Source of the DNA: an uncultured Roseobacter sp.
GTDB lineage: Bacteria; Pseudomonadota; Alphaproteobacteria; Rhodobacterales; Rhodobacteraceae
Direction: 5' to 3'
Assembly: GCA_947488305.1 (NCBI GenBank)
Contig: CANKZM010000003.1
Span: 124,001 to 188,000 of the forward strand
Length of the DNA stretch: 64,000 nt
The notes below the pieces were generated by a model that worked only from the letters and a program-made list of their open reading frames with translations, ran no database searches and was not told the DNA's origin. Of the stretch, positions 34,501 to 43,402 are shown in pieces. A program made the translations under genes and the position numbers. The stretch's first letter is position 1. Every line of letters begins with the position of its first letter.

Positions 34501-34977
34501 GGCGCGCCAGATCGCGTCGTTTTGGAGCATTCGGAAGAAACGCAAACCTCCGAACTACCGCCACTGCCAAAAGAAACCCATCGTCCACACAGTACCCAAA
34601 GCTTGCCCGGCCCAACAGGTGAATCCAACCGCCTGAGCCTCCTGCCCCGTCCGGCATTGCTCTGCCTGGGTCCCGGCGATGAGGCCCGAGCGGCGCAAGC
34701 AAGTGCGGTACGCGCGTTGGGCGGCATCGCATTGCAAGTCAGCGGCGCCATCACGCCAGAAGCGCTGACGACCGGACCGGCTTATGGTGGTGTTTTTTGG
34801 TGGGGCGACGACAAAATCGGACAAGAGATCGAAATGGCGCTGGCCAACCACACCGGGCCAATCATACCGATGATACCCGGCCGCCCCGACCCCGCACGTG
34901 TCCTCGCTGAAAGACATGTGTGTGTGGACACAACCGCGTCAGGCGGCAATGCGGCTCTGCTGGGGTCTGTGTCGTGA
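31552..34977 (+). CDS. putA: Bifunctional proline dehydrogenase / L-glutamate gamma-semialdehyde dehydrogenase
   Basis: 1141-aa enzyme oxidising proline to glutamate in two steps with substrate channelling. It has no N-terminal ribbon-helix-helix domain, so it cannot repress itself; PutR does the regulation. The PRODH barrel covers about residues 150-470 (RLVKGAYWDTEIKRAQ, YPQFATHNAHTVAAI, FQRLHGMGE). The aldehyde dehydrogenase domain covers about 520-980, with Glu765 in AETGG and catalytic Cys799 in SAGQRCSALR. About 160 C-terminal residues form a less conserved tail with a Pro/Ser/Thr-rich linker and a truncated Rossmann-like end. The start is the ATG at 31552 with AGGAG 6 nt upstream; an earlier in-frame ATG (31501) lacks one. 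Confidence 0.95.
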   Translation: MMQTSESSRRRKIDAMTYADHDEVLAGLIEQAGLTQHDRQEICKTAVALVQEIRATTAPGLMEVFLAEYGLSTDEGVALMCLAEALLRVPDADTIDALIEDKIAPSDWGRHLGHSTSSLVNASTWALMLTGRVLDDDQPGPVRHLRAAMKRLGEPVIRAAVSRAMKEMGRQFVLGEDINSAMQRAAGMEKKGFTYSYDMLGEAARTEADAKRYHLSYSRAISAIALACSSDDIRKNPGISVKLSALHPRYEVAQEDAVMTELAPRLRALALLAKSAGMGLNVDAEEADRLALSLDVIDQVMAEPALAGWDGFGVVVQAFGPRANVVIDALYEMAERHDRKIMVRLVKGAYWDTEIKRAQVAGVDGFPVFTQKAATDVSYICNAKKLLGLTDRIYPQFATHNAHTVAAILHMATDRETFEFQRLHGMGETMHTQVLEKHATRCRIYAPVGAHQDLLAYLVRRLLENGANSSFVNQIVDDAVPPEVVAADPFDTLKQAKQPNIPRGPELFVPLRANARGFDLTHTPTLEEIFKARDGHESCQWNAAPLVAGTLAATKTETPIANPARPTDQPGYVQAATPEDVQQAFESAEPWDAPLAVRRQVLTKAAEMMEEAFGALFALLAREAGKSLPDCVAELREAVDFLHYYANQATDTPPAGIFTCISPWNFPLAIFTGQISAALAAGNAVLAKPAEQTPLIAHQAVQILHRAGVPASALQLLPGGGDVGAMLTSDPRVNGVAFTGSTTTALRIRKAMAEHCAPGTPLIAETGGLNAMIVDSTALPEQAVQAIVESAFQSAGQRCSALRCLYVQDDIAEGFTRMLIGAMEALRMGDPWLLSTDVGPVIDEAARRIITDHIDAARRDGRVLAELKPPEDGCFVAPTLISVSGIGDLEREIFGPVLHIARFRSQDLDKVIDDINATGYGLTFGLQTRIDDRVQHVSERIEAGNVYINRNQIGAIVGSQPFGGEGLSGTGPKAGGPNYLPRFGAPDRVVLEHSEETQTSELPPLPKETHRPHSTQSLPGPTGESNRLSLLPRPALLCLGPGDEARAAQASAVRALGGIALQVSGAITPEALTTGPAYGGVFWWGDDKIGQEIEMALANHTGPIIPMIPGRPDPARVLAERHVCVDTTASGGNAALLGSVS

Positions 34978-35047
34978 TCCACTGACAGGAGATTTGTAAA
35001 CAGATTGCGTCTTGACCCGGCTCAGGCCTTAGGTCAGCCTTGGTGCC

Positions 35048-35791
35048 ATGTTTCCGATCCGAGACCACAATCCCTCCGGTCGCACCCCCTATGTGACCTA
35101 CTTCCTGATGGCCGCAAACATCGGGGTTTTTATGACCTATTTCAGCGCGATGAATGATGTCCGCGCAATGAACACCCTGTGGCTCACTTGGGCCATGATT
35201 CCCGCGCGTCTGAGTGAGGGTGAAGGGTTATTTACGCTCTTTTCGTCAATGTTCCTGCACGGCGGTGTTCTTCATCTTGCAGGCAACATGCTTTTCTTGT
35301 GGATATTCGGTGACAATGTGGAGGACCGCTTGGGGCATCTGCGTTACCTTTTTTTTTACATCGCTTGCGGCGTGTTGGCGGCTCTTTCGCAGTACATTGT
35401 TGATCCGACTTCGGGCATACCGATGGTCGGCGCATCTGGTGCCATTGCCGGGGTCATGGGTGGTTATCTGCTTTTGTTTCCAAAGGCCAAGGTTGATATT
35501 CTGATTATCATCATTGTTATCTTCAAGGTTCTGCCGATCCCGGCCTGGATCATGCTCGCGATCTGGTTTGCCATTCAGTTCGTGGGCGGTGTCGGATCCA
35601 GCACGACCGAAGCGGGCGTCGCTTATTGGGCTCATGCCGGCGGATTTATCGCGGGATTAATCCTCGTCTTCCCACTTTGGTTGCGATTGGGCGGACCTGA
35701 ATTCTGGCACCGAACCGAAGGACATCCGCCTCATCCGGCCGCGCGGTACCGGATGGTCGAAAGCCGCATCCCCAAGGTCACCCGGCGATGA
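35048..35791 (+). CDS. Rhomboid-family intramembrane serine protease
   Basis: 247-aa inner-membrane protease with about six helices. The catalytic Ser is in VGASGAIAGVMGGY and the His in AYWAHAGGFIAGL; the structural HxxxN motif appears as HLAGNMLFLWIFGDNVED. The L1 loop includes TLFSSMFLHGGVLHL. The C-terminal tail is short and cytoplasmic. Substrates are unknown. The stop overlaps the start of the next gene by 4 bp (ATGA), so the two are co-translated. Confidence 0.93.
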   Translation: MFPIRDHNPSGRTPYVTYFLMAANIGVFMTYFSAMNDVRAMNTLWLTWAMIPARLSEGEGLFTLFSSMFLHGGVLHLAGNMLFLWIFGDNVEDRLGHLRYLFFYIACGVLAALSQYIVDPTSGIPMVGASGAIAGVMGGYLLLFPKAKVDILIIIIVIFKVLPIPAWIMLAIWFAIQFVGGVGSSTTEAGVAYWAHAGGFIAGLILVFPLWLRLGGPEFWHRTEGHPPHPAARYRMVESRIPKVTRR

Positions 35792-36177
35792 CCACCCGGG
35801 GCGAGACCCGACGCGCAAAGTGTCATTGCGGTGCCGTTGAAATCGAAGCTTTGTTGCCTGACGGGCTTGGGTCAGCAGGGCGGTGTAACTGTTCATTCTG
35901 CCGTCGCCGGGGAGCCGCCGCAGTCACCGCGCTCACTAAAACCGTACGGGTGATGCGCGGGGCCGACAACCTGACCCGCTACACATGGGGCACCGGAACG
36001 GCAAAACACTATTTCTGCAGGATCTGCGGTATCTACACCCATCACCAGCGGCGCAGTAACCCGGATGAAACCGGTATCAATCTTGGATGCTTTGAGGGTG
36101 TGCTGCCGCAGGAGTATGAGCCGATCCCGACAACCGATGGCATCAACCATCCAAAGGACCGTGACCCGGAAACCTAG
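35788..36177 (+). CDS. GFA / CENP-V domain protein
   Basis: 129-aa zinc protein of the glutathione-dependent formaldehyde-activating (Gfa-like) fold. Zinc-binding cysteines occur as KCHCGAVEIE, CNCSFCRRRG and FCRICGIYTHH, in the family order. The specific reaction of most members, including this one, is unknown. It is coupled to the rhomboid gene by a 4-bp overlap and is convergent with suhB, whose stop overlaps its own by 4 bp. Confidence 0.9.
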   Translation: MTTRGETRRAKCHCGAVEIEALLPDGLGSAGRCNCSFCRRRGAAAVTALTKTVRVMRGADNLTRYTWGTGTAKHYFCRICGIYTHHQRRSNPDETGINLGCFEGVLPQEYEPIPTTDGINHPKDRDPET

Positions 36178-36959
36178 CCCCGAACGAGTTTCGCCAGCGG
36201 TGCAAACAGCGCCTCATTTGCGCAGACAATTGTCCCGTCTTCGACGATGTTGCCATTCGGATCCATCGGCTCTGCCAGCCCGCCAGCTTCACGCAAAATA
36301 ATAAGCCCTGCGGCGATGTCCCACGCGTTCAGACGACGTTCCCAGAACCCATCGTAGCGCCCGGCAGCAACGTAAGTCAGATCAAGCGCCGCCGAGCCCC
36401 AACGCCGCACGCCTGCACATCCGGGCAACACCCGCCCCAGTTCTTTCAACGTGTCCGGCAAATCAGGTCGCCCGCCGAATGGCAAACCCGTCGAGAAGAC
36501 GCTCTCAATCATCTTGGTGCGTCCCGACACCCGCAGACGGCCCTCATTCATCCAGGCACCGGTCCCTTTTTCGGCAAAGAAGAGTTCGTCTTTGTTTGGA
36601 TCGTAAACAACTCCTGAAACGATCTGGCCCTTGTGCTCCAGCGCGATGGAGACGGCCCAATGCGGCAGCCCGTGCAGAAAATTCGTCGTGCCATCGAGCG
36701 GGTCTACAATCCATCGACGTGTCGGATCCTGCCCTTCCTCTGCGCCCCCTTCCTCGGCCAGCCAGCCGTAGGTTGGGCGCGCGCCCATCAGATCTTCCTT
36801 GATGATCTTCTCGGCGTTGAGATCGGCCCGGCTGACGAAATCGCCCGCCCCTTTCATGGAGACTTGCAGGTTTTCCACCTCGCGGAAGTCCTTGGCAAGG
36901 GCACGTCCGGCGCGGCGCGCGGCCTTCATCATGATGTTGAGATTTGCGCTGCCAACCAT
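36174..36959 (-). CDS. suhB: Inositol monophosphatase family protein
   Basis: 261-aa Mg2+-dependent phosphatase of the SuhB/IMPase type. Metal ligands are seen in WLAEEGG (Glu), WIVDPLDGTTNFLHG (Asp, Asp, Thr) and LNAWDIAAG (Asp). Such proteins hydrolyse inositol-1-phosphate or related sugar phosphates and, in E. coli, also affect ribosome assembly; which applies here is open. The start ATG at 36959 (MVGSANLNIMM) matches the family length. Confidence 0.93.
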   Translation of the reverse strand: MVGSANLNIMMKAARRAGRALAKDFREVENLQVSMKGAGDFVSRADLNAEKIIKEDLMGARPTYGWLAEEGGAEEGQDPTRRWIVDPLDGTTNFLHGLPHWAVSIALEHKGQIVSGVVYDPNKDELFFAEKGTGAWMNEGRLRVSGRTKMIESVFSTGLPFGGRPDLPDTLKELGRVLPGCAGVRRWGSAALDLTYVAAGRYDGFWERRLNAWDIAAGLIILREAGGLAEPMDPNGNIVEDGTIVCANEALFAPLAKLVRG

Positions 36960-37048
36960 TCTGTGATTTCCCTCGATAGATCAGGCTGCGCGTATAGTTG
37001 CAGACGCGCGGCTTGCCAAGAGGCATCCCGCCGCGCGCTGGTTTAATC

Positions 37049-37834
37049 TCAAGGAGCATTGAGCCATTGTTGGACGCCGCCGGGCATCGGCGGGCGAAAA
37101 TAGGCGATCAGGCGACCTTCCGGCTCTGCCATCGCGCCCTGCGCCCAAGGGGCCACGCCATGAAGCGCAAGACGATGCACAAGTATTGCAGATCCCGGCG
37201 GCCCATGGACAACCACGCGCGCGCAGCTTTCGAAAACCTCTCGGCGTGCCTGCTGATAGGCCTCGGTGACATCAACCGCGCCAAGCTCTGCGCCATCTGA
37301 GGTCTCCATCGCTTGCCTAAGAGCGGCCCGCATCAGTTTGTGACTGCCTTCCCAGACGACAAGCGGCGCTGCCTGTTGATCCGCCTCGGTCAATGGCAGA
37401 CCGAGGATGAAGGCATGAGGTTCTTCGACAAAGCGACGCTTGGGGTCTCCCTTGCCAATGATACCATCCACATGGGCGGCATCTCTTTTTACTCTGTAAC
37501 GGAAACCGGCCTCTGTTTCGCCTGTGCGCGGTCGCGGATAACCCGGAAAAACCCCCGACACCTGTGCTTTGTGAAGCTCCGGCCAATCGCCGCAGTGTAA
37601 AGACACAAAATCGACCGCCGCCCCGCTTAACGCTGCGGAGCCTGCGACGCGCCCTTGGCGGTCGTTATTCAACACATCTAGACCAACAAACCACGTGCCC
37701 TCGCACTGGTGCCATTCCGCCAAGGCTGGATCGTTTATGGCGCGCAAAGCATCCTTACGTGCGTGATGAACCCAGTCGAGGACAGCCTCTTCGGGCGAAA
37801 ACACCGCCCATCCCTTGTCGAAGAAATGGTTCAT
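37049..37834 (-). CDS. Phytanoyl-CoA dioxygenase (PhyH) family protein
   Basis: 261-aa Fe(II)/2-oxoglutarate oxygenase. The iron triad is visible: HxD in DAAHVDGIIG and the distal His in ILVHRLALHGV, with the 2-oxoglutarate-binding Arg in EGRLIAYFRPPM. PhyH members hydroxylate many small molecules (for example ectoine in EctD); this one lacks an adjacent pathway that would name its substrate. It stands alone between suhB and dusA on the same strand, with 89 and 47 bp gaps. Confidence 0.88.
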   Translation of the reverse strand: MNHFFDKGWAVFSPEEAVLDWVHHARKDALRAINDPALAEWHQCEGTWFVGLDVLNNDRQGRVAGSAALSGAAVDFVSLHCGDWPELHKAQVSGVFPGYPRPRTGETEAGFRYRVKRDAAHVDGIIGKGDPKRRFVEEPHAFILGLPLTEADQQAAPLVVWEGSHKLMRAALRQAMETSDGAELGAVDVTEAYQQARREVFESCARVVVHGPPGSAILVHRLALHGVAPWAQGAMAEPEGRLIAYFRPPMPGGVQQWLNAP

Positions 37835-37881
37835 CTCTTATCCAAAGCGATCGCCACCATCGAAGTCACACCAATGCGAAT

Positions 37882-38892
37882 TCAACCAGCATTCCTTAGG
37901 TCATCCACATTTGTAATGTGTGACAATGCTTCCACAACCAATTGCACCCCCGCCCCCGGATGATGCGCCCCTTCCGAAAGGGTTCGGCGCCACATCCGCG
38001 CGCCGGGACGGCCCGCAAAAAGTCCAAGCATGTGGCGGGTGATCTGCCCCAGTTTACCGCCCGCCAATAGGTGCTCATCGATATAGGGCAACATCGCCTG
38101 AACCGCGTCCTCTGCCGACGTGACTAAACCCTTGCCAAAAATGACAGGGTCAGCACGGGACAGGATTTCAGTTGGATGGTGGTAGGCTGCTCGACCGATC
38201 ATCACGCCATCCAGTCCACCCTCCAGCAAGTCAGCCGCCTGATCGAGCGACGTCACCCCCCCGTTGATGGAAATATGCAAATTCGGGAAATACTCTTTCA
38301 TCCGAAAGACGAGCGGATAATCGAGCGGTGGGATATCGCGGTTTTCCTTTGGGCTCAGCCCTTGCAACCACGCCTTTCGTGCGTGAATAGCGACCCTCTC
38401 GCATCCCGCAGCAACTATCCGCGCGAGAAAGTCAGGCAGCACCTCTTCGGGGTTCTGATCGTCCACGCCAATCCTGCATTTGACCGTGACCGGCACCTCA
38501 ACCGCGGCCCGCATTGCCGCAACGCAATCAGCCACCAGGGCTGGCTGCTCCATCAAAACTGCACCAAAGCACCCGGATTGCACGCGATCTGACGGGCAAC
38601 CGACATTCAGATTGATCTCAGCGTATCCGGCGGCTTCGCCCAGATTTGCCGCAGCGGCTAATTCTCTTGGGTCGGAACCGCCTAGCTGAAGCGCGACAGG
38701 ATGCTCTTCTGGCGAGAACGTCAGCAAGTCCAGCGCACCACCTCGCACCAACGCGGCCGAGGTGACCATTTCCGTGTAAAGAAGGACCTCGCGGCTCAAC
38801 TGCCGATGCAGCATCCTGCAATGGCGGTCTGTCCAATCCATCATGGGCGCTACAGACAGGCGCGCTGCGCGGGTAGCGTCGATGGCTGGCAT
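37882..38892 (-). CDS. dusA: tRNA-dihydrouridine(20/20a) synthase
   Basis: 336-residue FMN enzyme that reduces uridine in the D-loop of tRNA. The catalytic Cys is in LNVGCPSDRVQSGCFGAVLM, and RIGVDD, AIHARKAWLQGLSPKENR and GRAAYHHP are the DusA-specific stretches. The start is the ATG of MPAIDATRAARLSVAPMMDWT with AAGGAG 9 nt upstream; a 74-codon open extension upstream is not family sequence. It is divergent from pobA with about 200 bp between starts. Confidence 0.94.
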   Translation of the reverse strand: MPAIDATRAARLSVAPMMDWTDRHCRMLHRQLSREVLLYTEMVTSAALVRGGALDLLTFSPEEHPVALQLGGSDPRELAAAANLGEAAGYAEINLNVGCPSDRVQSGCFGAVLMEQPALVADCVAAMRAAVEVPVTVKCRIGVDDQNPEEVLPDFLARIVAAGCERVAIHARKAWLQGLSPKENRDIPPLDYPLVFRMKEYFPNLHISINGGVTSLDQAADLLEGGLDGVMIGRAAYHHPTEILSRADPVIFGKGLVTSAEDAVQAMLPYIDEHLLAGGKLGQITRHMLGLFAGRPGARMWRRTLSEGAHHPGAGVQLVVEALSHITNVDDLRNAG

Positions 38893-39091
38893 GCTCCGTC
38901 TCTCCTTTTGCGCCCGGATATTGCAATAGGTCTGGCGCTGATCCACTACCGCAAGAGGACCAAACAAACAACACGTCGCCATGTCAAAGGCCGCGTCAAC
39001 GTAATGCGTTGTCGAGTTCGACGGGGTTTGCCCATAGTCAGGTTTGTCAAAGCGACACAGTCGGTTAGCATGCCATGACCAAGGAGATGCA

Positions 39092-40261
39092 ATGCGAACC
39101 CAAGTTGTCATCATTGGCGGCGGCCCGTCGGGCCTGCTGCTGTCCCAGCTGCTTCATACCCGTGGCATTGAAAGCGTCGTTCTGGAGAAGCGATCAAAAG
39201 CTTATGTATTGGGACGTATCCGGGCCGGCGTGCTGGAGCGCGGCTTTGTGGATCTGCTGACGCAGGCCGGCGTGGATCAGCGGTTGAGAAGCGAAGGGCT
39301 GCGACACGATGGTACGCTTCTATCTTACGATGATGACAGTTTCAGGATCGATTTCAAAAGACATACTGGCCATTCCGTTACCGTCTACGGCCAAACCGAA
39401 GTCACCCGCGACCTTTATGCGGCTCGTGAAGCCAGCGATGGCAAACTGATTTTTGAAGTCGATAACGTCAAGATCCACGACGCGGACCGCAACAGCCCGT
39501 TTGTTACCTTCGATCAAAACGGGACCGAAAGCAGGATCGATTGTGACTTTGTCGCAGGCTGTGATGGATTTCACGGCATCAGTCGAAACACGATCCCAGC
39601 CGATGTGCGACGCGAATATGAAAAAATCTACCCCTTTGGCTGGCTCGGCATTCTGAGCGAGACTCCTCCAGTCGACCACGAACTAATCTACAGCAGCTCC
39701 AAGCGCGGTTTTGCGCTCTGTTCGATGCGCAACCCGATGCTGTCACGATACTACATCCAATGCCCGCTCACCGACAACGCCGCCAATTGGACCGACGACG
39801 CGTTCTGGGCAGAATTGAAGCGCCGGATTCCAACCCAACGGGCAGAGACGCTAGTTACCGGGCCCTCAATCGAAAAGTCCATCGCGCCGTTACGCAGTTT
39901 CGTGACCGAGCCCATGCGCTGGGGGCGATTGTTTCTATGTGGGGATGCCGCCCATATTGTACCGCCCACGGGGGCCAAGGGGCTCAACACCGCCGCCTCT
40001 GACGTGCATTACCTGTTCGAGGGTCTTTGCCAGTGGTTTGACGCGGGAGACACTGAAGGGATCGACCGCTACTCAGAGCGTGCGCTGTCCCGCGTCTGGA
40101 AAGCGGAGCGTTTCAGCTGGTGGTTCACGTCACTGATGCACCGGTTCCCCGATCAGGGGGATTTTGACCTTAGGATGCAGCACGCGGAAATCGAACTGTT
40201 GCGCGATAGTGAAACGGCGCAGAAAGCGCTCGCCGAAAACTATGTCGGGTTGCCCTACTGA
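39092..40261 (+). CDS. pobA: 4-hydroxybenzoate 3-monooxygenase
   Basis: 389-aa flavoprotein that converts 4-hydroxybenzoate to protocatechuate with NADPH and O2, feeding the beta-ketoadipate path. The length equals the well-studied enzyme. Motifs: the FAD-binding VVIIGGGPSGLLLSQLL at the N-terminus, GCDGFHGISR (DG motif) and LCGDAAHIVPPTGAKGLNTAASD (GD motif with FAD ribityl site). The start ATG at 39092 has AAGGAG 6 nt upstream. No pobR regulator or pca gene is adjacent. It is convergent with the TRAP genes. Confidence 0.94.
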   Translation: MRTQVVIIGGGPSGLLLSQLLHTRGIESVVLEKRSKAYVLGRIRAGVLERGFVDLLTQAGVDQRLRSEGLRHDGTLLSYDDDSFRIDFKRHTGHSVTVYGQTEVTRDLYAAREASDGKLIFEVDNVKIHDADRNSPFVTFDQNGTESRIDCDFVAGCDGFHGISRNTIPADVRREYEKIYPFGWLGILSETPPVDHELIYSSSKRGFALCSMRNPMLSRYYIQCPLTDNAANWTDDAFWAELKRRIPTQRAETLVTGPSIEKSIAPLRSFVTEPMRWGRLFLCGDAAHIVPPTGAKGLNTAASDVHYLFEGLCQWFDAGDTEGIDRYSERALSRVWKAERFSWWFTSLMHRFPDQGDFDLRMQHAEIELLRDSETAQKALAENYVGLPY

Positions 40262-40290
40262 GCATCCGGCATTTCCACATTGGCCAACCG

Positions 40291-41691
40291 TCAACCTGCC
40301 AGCGACGGCAGGAACAGGACGATCCCGGGGAATGCGACCAGCAGCGCAATTGTGACGGCATCGGCAACAAAGAACGGTGTGACGCCTTTGAAGACGTCTT
40401 GCACAGTCAGGTCGTCACGCACGCCTGCAACAACAAAACAATTCAGCCCGATGGGAGGCGTGATCAGGCAAAACTCTGCCATCTTCACAACCAGAATACC
40501 GAACCAGATCGCGCACATGGGACCAGACATGCCAAAGGCGCTGTCAGCGGCGCTCACATATTCGCCGCCATTCAATGCCATCACTGCCGGATAGACGACC
40601 GGCAGCGTCAGAAGAAGCATACCGATTGCGTCCATGAACATGCCCAAAACCGCGTAGGCCAATAAAATACAGACCAGGATCAGCATCGGCGACATTTCAA
40701 GCCCGGTGATCCAATCGGAAAAGGCTTCTGGCAACTCTGCAAAACCCAGAAACCGCACATAGATCAGCACACCCCAAATGATCGAGAAGATCATCACGGT
40801 GAGTTTGGCTGTATCCAAAAGGGCTGTCTTGAGCTGTTGCCACCGCATGCCACGATAGAGCGCCATGACAAAAATGATAAAGGCGCCAATCGCTCCCCCT
40901 TCTGTCGGCGTGCCCCATGCATCACCAAACGGGTTGTAAACAAAGAAAATGATGATCACGACAACCGCCAGAATGGGCAAAGCCGGTGGCAGAGATTCGA
41001 AACGTTCGCGCCAACTGAACCCTCCAACAGGAGGCCCGACAGATTTGAAGATGACCGCGATGCCAATGATCAGCGCCGCATAAACGATGGCTGAGAACAT
41101 GCCCGGCAGAAAACCTGCAAGCAGCAGCTTTCCAACATCCTGTTCAACGATGATCGCATAAATCACAAGAATGGCTGACGGCGGGATTAGAGACGCCAAA
41201 GTCCCGCCAGCAGCGACCACTCCTGCGGCGAATTGCTTGTTATACCCGATCTTGAGCATCTCCGGGATTGCAATGCGCGCAAAGACAGCGGCCGTCGCCA
41301 CGGACGCGCCCGACACTGCCGCGAAGCCAGCCGTCGCAAAGACGGTTGAGACTGCCAAGCCCCCCGGTACCCAGGCGATCCAACGCTTTGCCGCGACGAA
41401 CAGCGCGGTTGTCAGTCTGGCGTGATAGGCGAGATAGCCGATCATGATAAACACCGGGATCAGGCTCAGAACCTGCGCAGAAACCTTAGAATGCGGCGTC
41501 AGGCCAGCGATCTTGACGCTGATCTCGACGGCCTTCCAGAACCGCTCGGGGTCGTAGTCAAAGCCGTTCCAGCGCAACCAGACAAGGCCCACAAAACCGG
41601 CAAGCCCTGCGGCAAATGCAACGCGCATGCCAAGCACGACGCACACCAACAGGCCCGCACTGACCCACAGACCAATCTCGATCGGTTCCAT
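40291..41691 (-). CDS. TRAP transporter large permease (DctM-type)
   Basis: 466-aa integral membrane subunit that carries the Na+-coupled transport step of a tripartite ATP-independent periplasmic transporter. About twelve hydrophobic segments; the family signature GGTLASLIPPSAILVIYAI is present, and the C-terminal helices contain FCLITPPIGLNCFVVAG. The start overlaps the stop of the small-permease gene by one base (TGATG). With DctQ and DctP it forms one operon. Substrate unknown; the adjacent pobA on the other strand is too weak a hint to assign an aromatic acid. Confidence 0.94.
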   Translation of the reverse strand: MEPIEIGLWVSAGLLVCVVLGMRVAFAAGLAGFVGLVWLRWNGFDYDPERFWKAVEISVKIAGLTPHSKVSAQVLSLIPVFIMIGYLAYHARLTTALFVAAKRWIAWVPGGLAVSTVFATAGFAAVSGASVATAAVFARIAIPEMLKIGYNKQFAAGVVAAGGTLASLIPPSAILVIYAIIVEQDVGKLLLAGFLPGMFSAIVYAALIIGIAVIFKSVGPPVGGFSWRERFESLPPALPILAVVVIIIFFVYNPFGDAWGTPTEGGAIGAFIIFVMALYRGMRWQQLKTALLDTAKLTVMIFSIIWGVLIYVRFLGFAELPEAFSDWITGLEMSPMLILVCILLAYAVLGMFMDAIGMLLLTLPVVYPAVMALNGGEYVSAADSAFGMSGPMCAIWFGILVVKMAEFCLITPPIGLNCFVVAGVRDDLTVQDVFKGVTPFFVADAVTIALLVAFPGIVLFLPSLAG

Positions 41692-42320
41692 CAGTCGGCC
41701 CCTTCCAGCGCTTCGGCCTCAAGCCGCGCCTGTTCGGCCACAGTCAGATTCAAAGGGACTGCAACGGGGTTTTCCAACCCCAGGATCAAGGCACGCCCGT
41801 AGCCCCACGCCTGCAGCAGTAAACGCAACACAAGGACCGCAAAGGCGATTGGCACGACAAGTTTGGAGGGCCAGATTGGAATGCCCACGTCTATGGAGCT
41901 GTCCCGGCTGCACAATGGGCGCGCGCAATCGAAAGAGCGGTCGAAATGCTCCCAAGCGCCCCACATCAGTGCGACGATCAGCACAAGGATCAACAGGACC
42001 GACACCAGTTCAAAGAACCACAGGACACGGCCCTTCAGCGCGCTTACCAACATGTCCATCCGCACGTGGGTGCCATCACGCTGCACATAAGAAATGCCCA
42101 TGATCGCAATGATCGGCATCATGGCCTCGATGTAATCCACATACCCGGCCATCGGTGAGGCAAAGAATTTGCGCCCGGTAACTGACCAGACCGCCAGAAA
42201 CATCAGTGAAAAAATTGCCAGACCGCTTAGTAACGCACAGAAGCGCTCAAGTGGTACTAGTGCCCGATCCAGCCGGCTGAGCAGGCTGGAATCTTCGAGC
42301 ACCGCAGCTGATCCTGCCAT
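41691..42320 (-). CDS. TRAP transporter small permease (DctQ-type)
   Basis: 209-aa membrane protein with four hydrophobic helices. It includes SLMFLAVWSVTGRKFFASPMAGYVDYIEAMMPIIAIMGISYVQRDGTHVRMDML, the region with the conserved G-R-x-x-x-x-P and HVR elements of DctQ. It helps fold and stabilise the large permease. It has an unusually long periplasmic loop (HFDRSFDCARPLCSRDSSIDVGIPIW) with two cysteines that could pair. It lies 65 bp downstream of dctP on the same strand. Confidence 0.92.
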   Translation of the reverse strand: MAGSAAVLEDSSLLSRLDRALVPLERFCALLSGLAIFSLMFLAVWSVTGRKFFASPMAGYVDYIEAMMPIIAIMGISYVQRDGTHVRMDMLVSALKGRVLWFFELVSVLLILVLIVALMWGAWEHFDRSFDCARPLCSRDSSIDVGIPIWPSKLVVPIAFAVLVLRLLLQAWGYGRALILGLENPVAVPLNLTVAEQARLEAEALEGAD

Positions 42321-42385
42321 CGCCCTGCCCCCGTTCTGTTATGCTGGGAAAAGCGGGCCGCCCTTAATCAGGCGACCCGACCCTG

Positions 42386-43402
42386 TTAGCTGCCGCCTTT
42401 GGCCTCAGCCAAGGTTTTAACAACCAGATCATAGAGCTCCTGACCTGGAAGGCCCTGAGCTTCCATGTCGGCGATCCAGGCGTCGCGTGCCGGATCGGCC
42501 GCTTTGGTGCGGAACTCATCGATCACCGCCGCATCGATCTCAACCTTTTGGACGCCCTTCTCTTCCAAAACGGAATCCCAGCGCTCCAGCAGGGCCGCGT
42601 AATTGGTGAGATAATGCTCAATCGCTTCATCGACAGAACTGTCCAGCGCTTCACGGTGCTCATCAGAAAGCGACTCGTAGGCGTCGATGTTCACCACAAC
42701 CGGGCAGTTGACGGTGCCTGGGTTGAGGTTCGCCGTCCACCAATCTGCCTGATTGATCGTACCAAAGCTCAGATGCGCGTGCTGCGCAAAGGCAACCGTA
42801 TCCACAACCCCGCCTTCCATGGCCTGATAGGCTTCGGTAGCTGTGACGGACGTAGGAACCGCTCCAACCGCTTTGAACGCTTCTCCCAATCCGCCGGTAG
42901 CGCGGACGCGCATCCCTTCGAACTCGGACAGTTCATCGCGAGGCTCGCCTGTGCCCACAATGTTGTATTGCGGCATGGGTGAGGTCATCAGCAGTTTGGC
43001 ATTCCACTGCGCCATCTCGTCGGCGGCGGCCGGGTGAGCATACACGGCTTTGGAGACCGCGACTTCCTGTTCGAGGTTCTCAACACCCAGGAAAGGCAGC
43101 TCGAGGACAGTGATCACACGGTTTTTGTCGCGGTGATACCCGGCGCAAAACTGCGCCATTTCAAACGCACCGATGGAAATCCCATCAAGGTTCTCGCGGT
43201 TTTTCGACAACCCGCCGTAGCTGACGTTCATGGTGAATTCGCCACCGGTCTTTTCGGACACCAGCTCTGCCAGCTTTTCAACATGTTCGGTGAAGGCGCG
43301 GCGTTTGCCCCAGACCGACACATTCCATTCGGTGGCGGCTGCTTCGGTAACGAACGCAAAGCTGATGGCACCGACCGCAGCGGCGCTAAGATATTTGTTC
43401 AT
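42386..43402 (-). CDS. TRAP transporter substrate-binding protein (DctP-type)
   Basis: 338-aa periplasmic receptor. A signal peptide (MNKYLSAAAVGAISFAFVTEAAA) is followed by the mature domain with the conserved Arg region MRVRATGGLGEAFKAVGAVPTSVTATEAYQAMEGGVVDTVA. That Arg usually salt-bridges a carboxylate, so the ligand is probably an organic acid, but the family also binds other compounds. It is the first gene of the TRAP operon. It is divergent from acs across a 346-bp region. Confidence 0.92.
   Translation of the reverse strand: MNKYLSAAAVGAISFAFVTEAAATEWNVSVWGKRRAFTEHVEKLAELVSEKTGGEFTMNVSYGGLSKNRENLDGISIGAFEMAQFCAGYHRDKNRVITVLELPFLGVENLEQEVAVSKAVYAHPAAADEMAQWNAKLLMTSPMPQYNIVGTGEPRDELSEFEGMRVRATGGLGEAFKAVGAVPTSVTATEAYQAMEGGVVDTVAFAQHAHLSFGTINQADWWTANLNPGTVNCPVVVNIDAYESLSDEHREALDSSVDEAIEHYLTNYAALLERWDSVLEEKGVQKVEIDAAVIDEFRTKAADPARDAWIADMEAQGLPGQELYDLVVKTLAEAKGGS

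Noticed and set aside
40291-43402. TRAP transporter for 4-hydroxybenzoate
   Set aside because: pobA is convergent and not in the same operon; proximity alone does not identify the substrate.
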